Shown one piece after another: positions 6,733 through 15,220 of a stretch of DNA of 25,323 nt (position 1 is its first letter; the number at the start of each line of letters is the position of its first letter). The notes under the pieces were generated by a model. The model saw only the letters and a list, made by a program, of their open reading frames with translations, made no database searches and had not been told where the DNA came from. Source of the DNA: Ruminococcaceae bacterium UBA2857 (GTDB lineage: Bacteria > Bacillota > Clostridia > Oscillospirales > Acutalibacteraceae); NCBI GenBank assembly GCA_002350705.1, contig DEFH01000025.1, forward strand, positions 1 to 25,323, read 5' to 3'. A program made the translations under genes and the position numbers.

Positions 6733-8301
6733 TATCATTTCGGCGGCTTTGATACCGTCAACTGCGGCTGATACGATTCCCCCTGCATAGCCTGCACCCT
6801 CTCCGCACGGATACAAGCCTTTCAGAGAAACTGACTGCATGGTATCATCACGGAGGATTCTCACAGGAGAGGAACTTCTGCTTTCAACCGCCGTTAAAAC
6901 CGCATCACCATCGGCAAAGCCTTTCAATTTTCTGTCCATGAGAATAATTCCCTCACGGAGAGAATTTGTCATGTATTCGGGCAGACATAAATCCAAATCG
7001 GTAAGCGTATAACCCGGCTGATAGCTTGGCACTACCGAACCGATATGAACGGATTTTTGTTTTTTGAGAAAATCACAGACACGCTGTACGGGAGCATGAT
7101 AATTTTCTCCACCTGTCCGGAAAGCGTTTTCTTCCAGTTGTCTTTGAAGACGGACCCCTGCCAATATATCATCACTGCCGAAATCATCGGGAGAAATCCC
7201 GACTAAAAGAGCAGAATTGGCATTTGTTTTATCACGGGCAAATTCACTCATGCCGTTGGTAACAAGTCTGCCGTGTTCGCTTGCGGCTGCAACAACACTT
7301 CCTCCCGGACACATACAGAATGTAAACACTCCCCTGCCGCTGCTCAGGTGAACGGCTAATTTATAATCCGCTGCCGAAAGACAGGGATTATTCCAAAATG
7401 CTCCGTACTGGCTTTTATTGACAAGCTCCTGTAAATGTTCGATACGGACTCCCATTGCAAAGGGCTTTTGCTCCATAGCGATTCCCGTATTTTTGAGCAT
7501 TTCAAAAGTATCTCTTGCACTGTGACCGACGGCAAGGATAACATTATCTGTTTCGAGAGTAAATGTTTCACCGTTTTTTTCGAGAACAACACCGTTGATT
7601 TTGCCGCCGGAGAATTTTATATGTATCAGCTTTGTTTCAAAGAAGTATTCTCCGCCAAGTGAAATGATTGTCTGACGGATATTTTTGACAGTGGCTTTCA
7701 GCATATCCGTACCGATATGGGGCTTGGCAAGATACAAAATTTCCTTTGGAGCACCATGCTCTGCAAATTCAAGCAAAACTTTTCTGATACGCTTGTCTTT
7801 TGTACCCGTGTTGAGTTTGCCGTCGGAGAATGTTCCGGCACCGCCCTCTCCGAACTGTACATTGGAAGTTTCGTCAAGTGTGCCGCTTGTCCAAAATCGG
7901 CTGACATCTTTGGTACGGCTGTCAACGTCACGCCCTCTTTCTATGACAATGGGATTTTGTCCGCACTGTGCCAGTACCAGTGCCGCAAACAAACCGCATG
8001 GACCGCTTCCGATAATCACAGGTCTTTTGGAAAGTTGATGACACACAGGCAAATCATAACGATATTCTTCCACCAATACCGCATTGCGGCATTTTTTAAG
8101 AATTCTGTTTTCGTTGTCGGTTTTGATGTCAAGCGTTGCCGTAAAATGCACATTATCTTTTTTTCTTGCGTCAACGCTTCTTTTGTAAACGGAAACATAT
8201 TGTATTTCCGAAAGGCTGACATTTAATTTTTTGGCAGCCGATTTTTTCAAACTGCTTTCATCATAGTCAAGCGGCAAAGCCACTTCATTGATTCTGATCA
8301 T
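6718..8301 (-). CDS. NAD(P)/FAD-dependent dehydrogenase, COG2509-like
   Basis: A 527-residue flavoprotein. After an N-terminal domain of about 90 residues with a conserved RSVDARKK segment, the FAD-binding Rossmann motif reads VIIGSGPCGLFAALVLA and is followed by VQFGEGGAGTFSDGKLNTG and VILAVGHSARDTF. The C-terminal LYPCGEGAGYAGGIVSAAVD is the second FAD contact. This architecture matches the uncharacterised FAD-dependent dehydrogenase group COG2509, common in Firmicutes, whose substrate is unknown. The gene begins 11 nt after the BaiN-like flavoprotein, so two unrelated flavoproteins are co-expressed. Confidence 0.82.
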   Translation of the reverse strand: MIRINEVALPLDYDESSLKKSAAKKLNVSLSEIQYVSVYKRSVDARKKDNVHFTATLDIKTDNENRILKKCRNAVLVEEYRYDLPVCHQLSKRPVIIGSGPCGLFAALVLAQCGQNPIVIERGRDVDSRTKDVSRFWTSGTLDETSNVQFGEGGAGTFSDGKLNTGTKDKRIRKVLLEFAEHGAPKEILYLAKPHIGTDMLKATVKNIRQTIISLGGEYFFETKLIHIKFSGGKINGVVLEKNGETFTLETDNVILAVGHSARDTFEMLKNTGIAMEQKPFAMGVRIEHLQELVNKSQYGAFWNNPCLSAADYKLAVHLSSGRGVFTFCMCPGGSVVAAASEHGRLVTNGMSEFARDKTNANSALLVGISPDDFGSDDILAGVRLQRQLEENAFRTGGENYHAPVQRVCDFLKKQKSVHIGSVVPSYQPGYTLTDLDLCLPEYMTNSLREGIILMDRKLKGFADGDAVLTAVESRSSSPVRILRDDTMQSVSLKGLYPCGEGAGYAGGIVSAAVDGIKAAEMILQFS

Positions 8302-8312
8302 CCTATCACCTT

Positions 8313-9560
8313 TTATGGAATAGATTTTGCTGCCAGTATGCCGCTTCCGAATGCAAAGTGCAGATTATATCCTCCGCAGTCACCATCAACATTCAACAGT
8401 TCTCCGCATACATACAGATTTTTGACATTTCGTGCCATCAGTGTTTCGGGAATGACATATTCCGAGGAAACGCCCCCTGCACTGACCTGAGAGGATTTAT
8501 AGCCGTCACAGATTACAGGGGTAAACAAAAAATTCTTGGCTGTATAGGCAATATCTTTGATATCCTGTCCCGAAAGGAGATAACAGGGCTTGGAAGCCAA
8601 TCCGCATACCTGTATCAATGTTTGTGAGAGCTTTTTGTTCAGTGCCCCCGACAGAATTTCCCCTGCCCTGCACTCGGAAAAAATTTCCCTGCACTTGACT
8701 AAATAATCACAAATTTCCCGTAAAGAATAATCTTTCATGACATTAACGGATATTTGCAGAGACTTGTATTTCACCCCCGCAATTTTCCCCAGCATAAAAA
8801 ATTCATTGACATATCGGGATATTTCAAAAACACAAATTCCCGAAATACTGTAATCCGTAAATTGTATTTCCCCATTGCGTGAAATGATTTTTTGATCGTC
8901 TGCCCAAAGAGTAACACTGCCTTTGGCACGGACACCTTTCAGACTTTTATATTTTTCCTTTGTGGAAACAGGCGATAAAGCAGGAAAAAGCGGTGTTGCC
9001 TCTATCTTCAGACTGTGAAGCAGGCGATAGCCTGTATCATTCGCTCCCAGCAAGGGAGAAGCCTGTGAACCTGTGGCAAAGATTACATTTTCCGATTCTA
9101 TCGTCATTTCATCGGAACAAATATAAAACATTCCGTTACGCTTTGTCACGGAAGTAACGGTAAATCCGCAGATTTCCTCTGCACCGAGCCTTTCACATTC
9201 CATACGCATCGCATCGAGCACCGTAGAAGCCTGATTGCTGTAAGGATACACTCTTCCCTCGTCCTCGTCACGCAAAAGCACCCCTATTTTATTAAAAAAG
9301 TTCTCGCAGTCCTTTGGGGAAAATTTTCCAAGGACGGATTGAATGATTTTTTCATCACCGTGATAATGTTCGGGGGATGCGTTTCTGTTCGTGATATTAC
9401 ATCTGCCGTTGCCTGTGGCAAGCAATTTTCTGCCTGTCCTTGCCTGACGTTCTATAATAACGGTACTGCCTTTGCCGAAACGCTCCGCACTGACAATCGC
9501 CGCTGCCAGTCCCGACGCACCACCGCCAATCACGGCTGTTTTCACTTTTCTGGTTTCCAT
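8313..9560 (-). CDS. BaiN/YhiN-family NAD(P)/FAD-dependent oxidoreductase
   Basis: A 415-residue flavoprotein of the HI0933/YhiN/BaiN family. The Rossmann motif AVIGGGASGLAAAIV opens the protein, followed by the family hallmark GRKLLATGNGRCNITN near residue 45 and the C-terminal CGELLNVDGDCGGYNLHFA. BaiN of a bile-acid-metabolising Clostridium reduces bile acid intermediates, but most members have unknown substrates and no other bai gene is present, so that role should not be assumed. The ATG at 9560 overlaps the end of tadA by 19 bp, with AGGAG a little upstream. Confidence 0.85.
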   Translation of the reverse strand: METRKVKTAVIGGGASGLAAAIVSAERFGKGSTVIIERQARTGRKLLATGNGRCNITNRNASPEHYHGDEKIIQSVLGKFSPKDCENFFNKIGVLLRDEDEGRVYPYSNQASTVLDAMRMECERLGAEEICGFTVTSVTKRNGMFYICSDEMTIESENVIFATGSQASPLLGANDTGYRLLHSLKIEATPLFPALSPVSTKEKYKSLKGVRAKGSVTLWADDQKIISRNGEIQFTDYSISGICVFEISRYVNEFFMLGKIAGVKYKSLQISVNVMKDYSLREICDYLVKCREIFSECRAGEILSGALNKKLSQTLIQVCGLASKPCYLLSGQDIKDIAYTAKNFLFTPVICDGYKSSQVSAGGVSSEYVIPETLMARNVKNLYVCGELLNVDGDCGGYNLHFAFGSGILAAKSIP

Positions 9561-10024
9561 AATGTCTGACCTCTCCTTTTTTCACGGAGTTCCTTAAAAA
9601 ATCCCGACAGCAGTTGTGCACATTCCTCTTTCAGAACACCGCCAAGCACAACCGGCTTATGATTATACGGCAAATCAAATAAATTGATAACGGACTTGCA
9701 GGAGCCTGCCTTATCATCATACGAGCCATAGACAAGTCTTTTGATGCGTGAATTGATAATCGCCCCCGCACACATCGGACAAGGTTCCAGCGTGACATAC
9801 AAATCACACTGCCATAATCTCCAGCCGCCTAATTTTTTGCAAGCCTCATCAATAGCGGAAAGCTCTGCATGATACAAAGCATTTTTGCCTGTCTCACGCC
9901 TGTTGAAGCCTGTTCCGACAATTTCACCGTCTCTGACAACAACCGCTCCTATCGGAACTTCATTCATTGCATAAGCCTTTCGAGCCTGCTCCAATGCACA
10001 CCGCATGAAATATTCATCATTCAT
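9542..10024 (-). CDS. tadA: tRNA-specific adenosine deaminase
   Basis: A 160-residue zinc deaminase that converts A34 to inosine in tRNA-Arg(ACG), allowing wobble reading of CGN codons. The zinc ligands and catalytic glutamate are visible: HAE at residues 52-54 and PCPMC at 81-85. NEVPIGAVVV and FNRRE are TadA-specific. I chose the ATG at 10024, 6 nt after GAGGTG, which overlaps the stop of the upstream protease gene. A GTG at 10033 would add three residues and has no ribosome site of its own. Confidence 0.94.
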   Translation of the reverse strand: MNDEYFMRCALEQARKAYAMNEVPIGAVVVRDGEIVGTGFNRRETGKNALYHAELSAIDEACKKLGGWRLWQCDLYVTLEPCPMCAGAIINSRIKRLVYGSYDDKAGSCKSVINLFDLPYNHKPVVLGGVLKEECAQLLSGFFKELREKRRGQTLWKPEK

Positions 10025-10034
10025 TTTCCGCACC

Positions 10035-10958
10035 TCAAGCCGCTATTCCTATGATAAACGCCAACACCGCAAACACCCACCAAAACGGGCTTTTCAAAAC
10101 AAGTTTCACTTTTTCCCCCGTTGAAAGCGTACAGCCGTTGTCGGAAAACTCGAACAACCCCCATTTTCTTTTATATATGATGATTCCCGAAACAAGCGTC
10201 ATCAAAAGCATCACAACATAGAATAACAAGATGATTTCCGCATAAACTTCCTCATTCATACTTTTGGAAAAGGCACTCATCCATACGGAAAAGGCATTGT
10301 TCAAAAAATGCACCAATGCAGACGGCACCAACGAACCTGCTGTTTTTCGTATGCAGGCAAGCACCAATCCCACCGAAAAAGCAAACAATATGCCTGATAA
10401 ATTCCCGTGCATCATGCCGAAAACCAGCGAAGACAAAACAACCGCAAAGCCTTGTCCAAAATCCGCCAGACTGCCCATCGCAAAGCCACGAAAAGCCGTT
10501 TCTTCACACAACGCAGGAGATACGGCTGCCGCCAGTATCATCAGCATGATGCTGTAACTGTCCGTTCTGTCGGAAATATCGGAGTTTGCCCCTCCCATAA
10601 ACGGAAACAAGGCAACAAGAATTGACACGATCAGATTGACTGTCATACAACTGCCGAATCCGAACACAACCAGCAAGGCATTGTCCGAAAAAGATAATTT
10701 CGGTTCATATTTCCCGATACAGCCTTTCATACCACCGCAGAATTTCGCACATATCCACGACAGGCACAGCATGGATGTGACCGTTATCATGATCAGAGAA
10801 ATCATATAGGTGATGAAATTCTTTTGCAGGGAAAACAGATAAACAACCATACTCAATAAAAGATTCACTGCAATCGCTGCCGCACTAAAAATAAACAATA
10901 TATTCAAATTTTTCTTCAGAGCATTTGCCTGAATCGCTTTCTTATCAAAGAAATTGAT
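10035..10958 (-). CDS. CPBP (CAAX/Abi) intramembrane metalloprotease
   Basis: A polytopic membrane protein of about 307 residues with the CPBP motifs: CEETAFRG (motif 1, EExxxR), FGMMHGN (motif 2) and HFLNNAFSVW (motif 3), the usual glutamate and histidine metal ligands. At least seven hydrophobic segments are seen, the first at NILFIFSAAAIAVNLLLSMV. The start is unclear. A strong AGGAGGG site just after the ynbB stop points, in this frame, to an ATC at 10958, while the nearest ATG (10963) is in another frame. The only upstream in-frame ATG (11045) lies inside ynbB without a good ribosome site. Members process or scavenge membrane peptides, sometimes in bacteriocin immunity; the role here is unknown. 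Confidence 0.8.
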   Translation of the reverse strand: MNFFDKKAIQANALKKNLNILFIFSAAAIAVNLLLSMVVYLFSLQKNFITYMISLIMITVTSMLCLSWICAKFCGGMKGCIGKYEPKLSFSDNALLVVFGFGSCMTVNLIVSILVALFPFMGGANSDISDRTDSYSIMLMILAAAVSPALCEETAFRGFAMGSLADFGQGFAVVLSSLVFGMMHGNLSGILFAFSVGLVLACIRKTAGSLVPSALVHFLNNAFSVWMSAFSKSMNEEVYAEIILLFYVVMLLMTLVSGIIIYKRKWGLFEFSDNGCTLSTGEKVKLVLKSPFWWVFAVLAFIIGIAA

Positions 10959-10972
10959 AACATTCCCTCCTG

Positions 10973-12220
10973 TCAGATGAGGTTGGACGCTGCCAGCATA
11001 GCGGCAAGCTTTCCTGTATGGAAGTTCAAAGAACCCTGCATCCATACCGCATAAGGCTCTCTTAAAGGTGCATCGGCTGACAATTCGATAGATGAACCAA
11101 GGGTAAAGGCTCCTGCTGCCATAATCACCTTGCTGTCATAACCCGGCATATCCCAGGGTTCAGGCGTGACAAAAGAATCTATCGGGGAAGCCTGCTGTAT
11201 GCCACGACAGAAATTCACAAGCCTGTCTGCATTTTCAAGCAGAACCGCCTGTATAATATCACCTCTGACTTCATTGTAACGGGGTGTCACCCGATAGCCG
11301 AGAATTTCGTATAAAGCTGATGTAAATATCGCTGTTTTGACAGCCTCACCGGTGACGTGAGGAGCGTTGAACGCACCCATAAACAATTCTCTGTTATTGC
11401 CGAGCGTACAGCCAATCTCTTTTCCTGTGCCCGGGGTTGTCAGACGATAACTGCAATCTTCGACAAGCTTTCTTTTGCCGGCAATATAACCGCCCGTGGG
11501 TGCAATGCCGCCGCCGGGATTTTTAATCAGAGAACCTGCCATCAAATCCACGCCTACCTGTGCAGGCGTTACTGTTTCGACGAACTCACCATAACAGTTA
11601 TCCAGCATGACAATGCAATTTGGTGCAAGCTCATGGGCAAGTGCCGCAATTTCTTTGATTTCCCTGACAGTCAGTGTCGGACGGAGAGAATATCCCCTTG
11701 AACGCTGAACATATACCATCTTTGTATCAGGTTTGATACGCTGTTTCATGCCCTCGAAATCAACAGTCCCGTCTGAAAGCAAGTCAATCTGTTCATAGTG
11801 AATCCCAAACTCTTTCAAAGAACCCGAAGATTCTCCGTTCATGCCAATGACACCCTGTAAGGTATCATAAGGAGTGCCTGTTACGGAAATCATGGTATCA
11901 TTCGGTCTTAACACACCGAACAAAGCAACTGTCAGTGTATGTGTGCCGCTTGCAAAATGATGTCTGACGAGAGCATCTTCCGTATCAAAGACCTCCGCAA
12001 ATACCTGATCAAGAGCCTCTCTGCCCCTGTCATCATAGCCATAGCCTGTAGAAGCCGTGAAACAGCTTTCACTGACACGAGCGTGCTGAAAGGCTTTCAG
12101 CATTTTGTGCTGATTATATTCCGTAATCTCGTCTGTTCTTTCCAGATAGGGCCTGCATAATTCCATAGCCTTTTCAGACGCTTTTAAGATTCTGTCATCA
12201 ATCTGATAAAACGGTGTCAT
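10973..12220 (-). CDS. ynbB: YnbB-type PLP enzyme (methionine gamma-lyase family, COG4100)
   Basis: A 415-residue PLP-dependent enzyme of the aluminium-resistance/YnbB group. Visible are FTASTGYGYDDRGREALD near the N-terminus, VRHHFASGTHT, VMLDNCYGEF with the pyridine-binding aspartate, and GSLIKNPGGGIAPTGGYIAG holding the likely Schiff-base lysine. These proteins resemble cystathionine beta-lyases, but their reaction is not settled. The start overlaps the GNAT stop as ATGA, showing tight coupling. A second sulfur-amino-acid-type PLP enzyme (metY) ends the same gene train, though shared function cannot be inferred from that alone. Confidence 0.85.
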   Translation of the reverse strand: MTPFYQIDDRILKASEKAMELCRPYLERTDEITEYNQHKMLKAFQHARVSESCFTASTGYGYDDRGREALDQVFAEVFDTEDALVRHHFASGTHTLTVALFGVLRPNDTMISVTGTPYDTLQGVIGMNGESSGSLKEFGIHYEQIDLLSDGTVDFEGMKQRIKPDTKMVYVQRSRGYSLRPTLTVREIKEIAALAHELAPNCIVMLDNCYGEFVETVTPAQVGVDLMAGSLIKNPGGGIAPTGGYIAGKRKLVEDCSYRLTTPGTGKEIGCTLGNNRELFMGAFNAPHVTGEAVKTAIFTSALYEILGYRVTPRYNEVRGDIIQAVLLENADRLVNFCRGIQQASPIDSFVTPEPWDMPGYDSKVIMAAGAFTLGSSIELSADAPLREPYAVWMQGSLNFHTGKLAAMLAASNLI

Positions 12221-12963
12221 AAATTCTTTCCTCGCTTGATATAAAATTTTCCCTGATTCTCAAATCCCATTGACCGATAAAAACGCTCATTTTCGTTTTC
12301 ATCACGCATGATAAAAATGTTCCTGTCATAAAGCAAATCACACAAGGTATTCACACACTTTGTTCCATGGCCTGAATGTCTGCAATTTTTGTCAGTCGCA
12401 ACCGCTCCGATGACAGCACAGTTTTTCGACTGTGCCACTGTCATAGCCGTTGACACCAATTTTCCATTGGAACGCACTCCCACGCATACAGCCGTCCGAT
12501 GCCTGATTTTATGCGACATATCCAGAATAAAATCTTCATAACCGGGCACTTCAAAGCTGTCACTCTGACAGCTTTGCAAAAGCCGGTAAACTTCGTTTAA
12601 ATTCGGATTCACTTCCGCAGTAATGCCTGTTTTCCGGGAAAGTGTTTGCATAGTCATCCCACTGAAACTATCCGAAAAAAGTTCTTTTTCCGAAAGCACA
12701 CTTGTAAAACCCGTGATTTGTAAAAATTCCTTCAGTTCGTCAAAATCGGTTTTGTCAGTGGTCTGCACCGTCATATCTCCGTAAAATTTCGATATAGCGG
12801 AAACAGGATGATTTTCATCATCATACTGCACCCAGAATTCCGCAAAATCATAATTCAGTCCATAGCTTTCAAATAAACAGGCTATTTTACAGGCATAAAT
12901 ATTTTTCTGATCCATGAGCTTCTGCAAGTCGGGAAGCCTTGTTTTGTCTATGTAGTAAATCAT
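12217..12963 (-). CDS. GNAT family N-acetyltransferase
   Basis: A 248-residue protein whose C-terminal half fits the GNAT fold: KLVSTAMTVAQS, then AVIGAVATDKNCRHSGHGTKCV (acetyl-CoA pyrophosphate loop in R-x-x-G-x-G-like form, here RHSGHG) and ENERFYRSMGFENQGKFYI, the typical final strand-helix-strand. The N-terminal half (residues 1-110) is diverged and may be a second, degenerate GNAT-like or substrate domain. The substrate is not predictable. Both ends overlap neighbours by ATGA (M42 peptidase before, ynbB after). Confidence 0.8.
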   Translation of the reverse strand: MIYYIDKTRLPDLQKLMDQKNIYACKIACLFESYGLNYDFAEFWVQYDDENHPVSAISKFYGDMTVQTTDKTDFDELKEFLQITGFTSVLSEKELFSDSFSGMTMQTLSRKTGITAEVNPNLNEVYRLLQSCQSDSFEVPGYEDFILDMSHKIRHRTAVCVGVRSNGKLVSTAMTVAQSKNCAVIGAVATDKNCRHSGHGTKCVNTLCDLLYDRNIFIMRDENENERFYRSMGFENQGKFYIKRGKNL

Positions 12964-13973
12964 TCCGATAAAATCTTTTCGGCAGTGTACCTGACAACTT
13001 CCAACACACTTTCCATATCGTCAACGCTTGCCAGACTGCTTGATGAATGAATATATCTGCATGGTACGGATACCGCTATGGTACGGACACCATTCCTTGA
13101 ACAGTGTATCGCACCTGCATCATTACCGCCCGCAATCATGGTTTTGGTTTGTGTCTTGGTATTGGCAGACATGGCAATTTTGTAGTATTCCTTGTCATAG
13201 ATGGTTGACCTGTCCATGTGTGATACCACTGCCCCCCCACCGACAAGGCATACTCTTTTTTCATCTTCGGCAAAAGGAACATCTGCCGCTGTCGTAGCTT
13301 CTACCACAATCGCACAGTCGGGATTGACAGTATAAGCGGCAGCTTTTGCCCCTCTTAATCCAATTTCTTCCTGCACGACAAAACCGAAATACATATCAAA
13401 CGGCAAATCACTCTTTATCATTTCTATCAGCACCAGACAACCGAATCTGTCATCAATGGCTTTGGAAATGATTGTGCCGTTTTTGTTTTCAAACGGTGAA
13501 TCAAATGTAATCATATCTCCGAGAGAGATATAGTTTTCGGCATCTTTCCTGTCTTTGGCACCGATATCAATGCAAAGACTGTCCATCGGGGGCACTTTTT
13601 TTCTTTCGTCGGCACTTGATAAATGAATCGGTTTGGCATTGACAACCCCTGATATTTTATTTTTGCCCACTTTCACCTGTTTGGCAAACACGGCTGTATC
13701 ATTAATGCCGCCAACACTTGCAAATTTCAGTGTTCCGTCAGATTTGATATCCGTGACGATAAATCCCACTTCGTCCATGTGTGCCGAAAGCAACAATTTT
13801 TTCTTGGGTGTTGCCCTGCCTTTTTTAAAGACAAGCACATTTCCCATATTGTCAACGGTGATTTCATCAGCGTAATCTTTTATTTCAGATATAACGATTT
13901 CCCTGACTTCCTCCTCAAAGCCCGACGGTGCGTCAGCCTTGCAAAGTCTTTCCAAAAGTCCGTAATCAAGCAT
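12960..13973 (-). CDS. M42 family metallopeptidase (glutamyl/deblocking aminopeptidase type), copy A
   Basis: A 337-residue M42 aminopeptidase, a family that forms dodecameric tetrahedral (TET) particles that trim peptides in the cytosol. Metal and catalytic motifs are LLLSAHMDEVG, ISKAIDDRFG, VVQEEIGLRGA, VVVEATTA and the final histidine in CRYIHSSSS. The fourth position is glutamate here, while copy B has aspartate. I chose the ATG at 13973 (GGAGGTG, 6 nt spacer). It overlaps the upstream copy by 8 bp (ATGCTTGA). It is paralogous to the neighbour, so mixed particles are possible. Confidence 0.88.
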   Translation of the reverse strand: MLDYGLLERLCKADAPSGFEEEVREIVISEIKDYADEITVDNMGNVLVFKKGRATPKKKLLLSAHMDEVGFIVTDIKSDGTLKFASVGGINDTAVFAKQVKVGKNKISGVVNAKPIHLSSADERKKVPPMDSLCIDIGAKDRKDAENYISLGDMITFDSPFENKNGTIISKAIDDRFGCLVLIEMIKSDLPFDMYFGFVVQEEIGLRGAKAAAYTVNPDCAIVVEATTAADVPFAEDEKRVCLVGGGAVVSHMDRSTIYDKEYYKIAMSANTKTQTKTMIAGGNDAGAIHCSRNGVRTIAVSVPCRYIHSSSSLASVDDMESVLEVVRYTAEKILSE

Positions 13974-14979
13974 TGCCGACACCTCCCTCTTGTACATAAA
14001 CCGAAAGCAATTCCGCTATTTTTTCCATGTCATCAAGCGAAACTACCTCGACTTGCGTATGCATATTCTTTTCTGGCACGGATATACAGCCTGTCATAAT
14101 GCCGCCCCTTGATGAAGAAATTTTATCGGCATTGGTACCCGTAGAACCTCCGCAAACTTCATAGTCACACGGCATATCCAGACGTTTGGCAATTTCTTTG
14201 ATTTTATCTGTTACTTTCTTTGAAAGCACAGGTGATATGCTGATAATGGCACCGCAGCCGATTTTCCCGCTTTTTTCATCGGGAACACCGTCCTGCTTTG
14301 CAAAACCGACATCTACCACAACCGCCTCATCGGGTTCAAGTGTATAAGCGGATATGCCTGCACCAAGTTCGCTTGTTTCCTCCTGCACGGAAAAGACAAG
14401 CGATAATCTGCAAGGCAAGGTCTTGTCTTTGAGATGTTCGGCACATTTCACTAAAACCGCACATCCTGCCCTGTTATCCAGTGCAGACACTGCCACCTGA
14501 TTGTTTAACAATTCCCTGAACTCACTGCAAACAATTACCGTATCTCCCAATGAAACCAACTCTTTCACTTTATCAGCAGAAAGTCCCGTATCAATCCAGA
14601 TCTTGTCTTTGGATAATTCATCATCATTTTTAGATAAATGTGGCGGCATGGTGCAGATAACACCTAAAATCGTTTCCTTTCCCAATACTTTGACCGCACT
14701 GCTTTGCAGGGTACGCAAATCAATTCCTCCAACGGGTTCCGCCTTGATAAAACCCTCGTCATTGATATAAGTCACAACCAATCCGATTCTGTCCATGTGA
14801 GCGTCCAGCATGATATGCCTGTCAGCATCTTTGTTTCCCATTGATACCAAAATATCGCCCATATTGTCTGTCGAAACTTCCGCAAAATCTCCGACAAGTT
14901 CTTTGATGACGGCAAGCATTTGCAGTTCGTTTCCCGAAACACCCCTGTCAATGCACAATTTTTTCAATATCTCTTTCAT
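13966..14979 (-). CDS. M42 family metallopeptidase, copy B
   Basis: A 337-residue M42 peptidase, the tandem paralogue of the next gene. Motifs are IMLDAHMDRIG, VSALDNRAGC, VFSVQEETSELGA, VVVDVGFA and KNMHTQVEVV, so all expected ligands are present, including aspartate at the position where copy A has glutamate. The S1-pocket and C-terminal regions differ clearly from copy A, suggesting different peptide preference rather than a recent duplication. The gene starts 14 nt after the immunity-like gene. Confidence 0.87.
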   Translation of the reverse strand: MKEILKKLCIDRGVSGNELQMLAVIKELVGDFAEVSTDNMGDILVSMGNKDADRHIMLDAHMDRIGLVVTYINDEGFIKAEPVGGIDLRTLQSSAVKVLGKETILGVICTMPPHLSKNDDELSKDKIWIDTGLSADKVKELVSLGDTVIVCSEFRELLNNQVAVSALDNRAGCAVLVKCAEHLKDKTLPCRLSLVFSVQEETSELGAGISAYTLEPDEAVVVDVGFAKQDGVPDEKSGKIGCGAIISISPVLSKKVTDKIKEIAKRLDMPCDYEVCGGSTGTNADKISSSRGGIMTGCISVPEKNMHTQVEVVSLDDMEKIAELLSVYVQEGGVGNA

Positions 14980-14993
14980 TCTTCAACATTCCT

Positions 14994-15203
14994 TTATAAG
15001 TATATAGGCTTGTAAGACAAAGCCTTGTCAGCAATTTCTTCGGGTGTCAGGTCGTCATAATAGATATAATCCGAAATATTGGGATCAATAACACCGTTTT
15101 TCAGTTCATCAAGCAAATTATCTGTTTCATTCTCCGAGTGACTTTCAACATCCAATAGCTGATTGATTTTTTCAATGATTTCTGCTCTCGATAACAGTTT
15201 CAT
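14994..15203 (-). CDS. Bacteriocin immunity-like small protein (colicin/pyocin immunity family)
   Basis: A 69-residue acidic protein. Its pattern of an N-terminal SRAEIIEKINQLL helix, SENETDNLLDEL, then DPNISDYIYYDDLTPEEIAD and a SYKPIYL end resembles the Im2/Im9 fold, where a conserved P-x-x-SD-x-IYY segment contacts the nuclease. In E. coli these proteins block colicin DNases. No nuclease or bacteriocin gene is nearby. I chose the ATG at 15203, 7 nt after AGGGAG; an upstream in-frame ATG at 15224 overlaps murD. It is an orphan inside a housekeeping train, so protection against rivals' toxins is possible but unproven. Confidence 0.65.
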   Translation of the reverse strand: MKLLSRAEIIEKINQLLDVESHSENETDNLLDELKNGVIDPNISDYIYYDDLTPEEIADKALSYKPIYL

Positions 15204-15220
15204 TTTCAAACTCCCTAAAA

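Noticed and set aside
8313..9560. Bile acid metabolism by the BaiN-like protein
   Set aside because: The family is broad and no other bai gene is in the window; substrate cannot be inferred from this resemblance.
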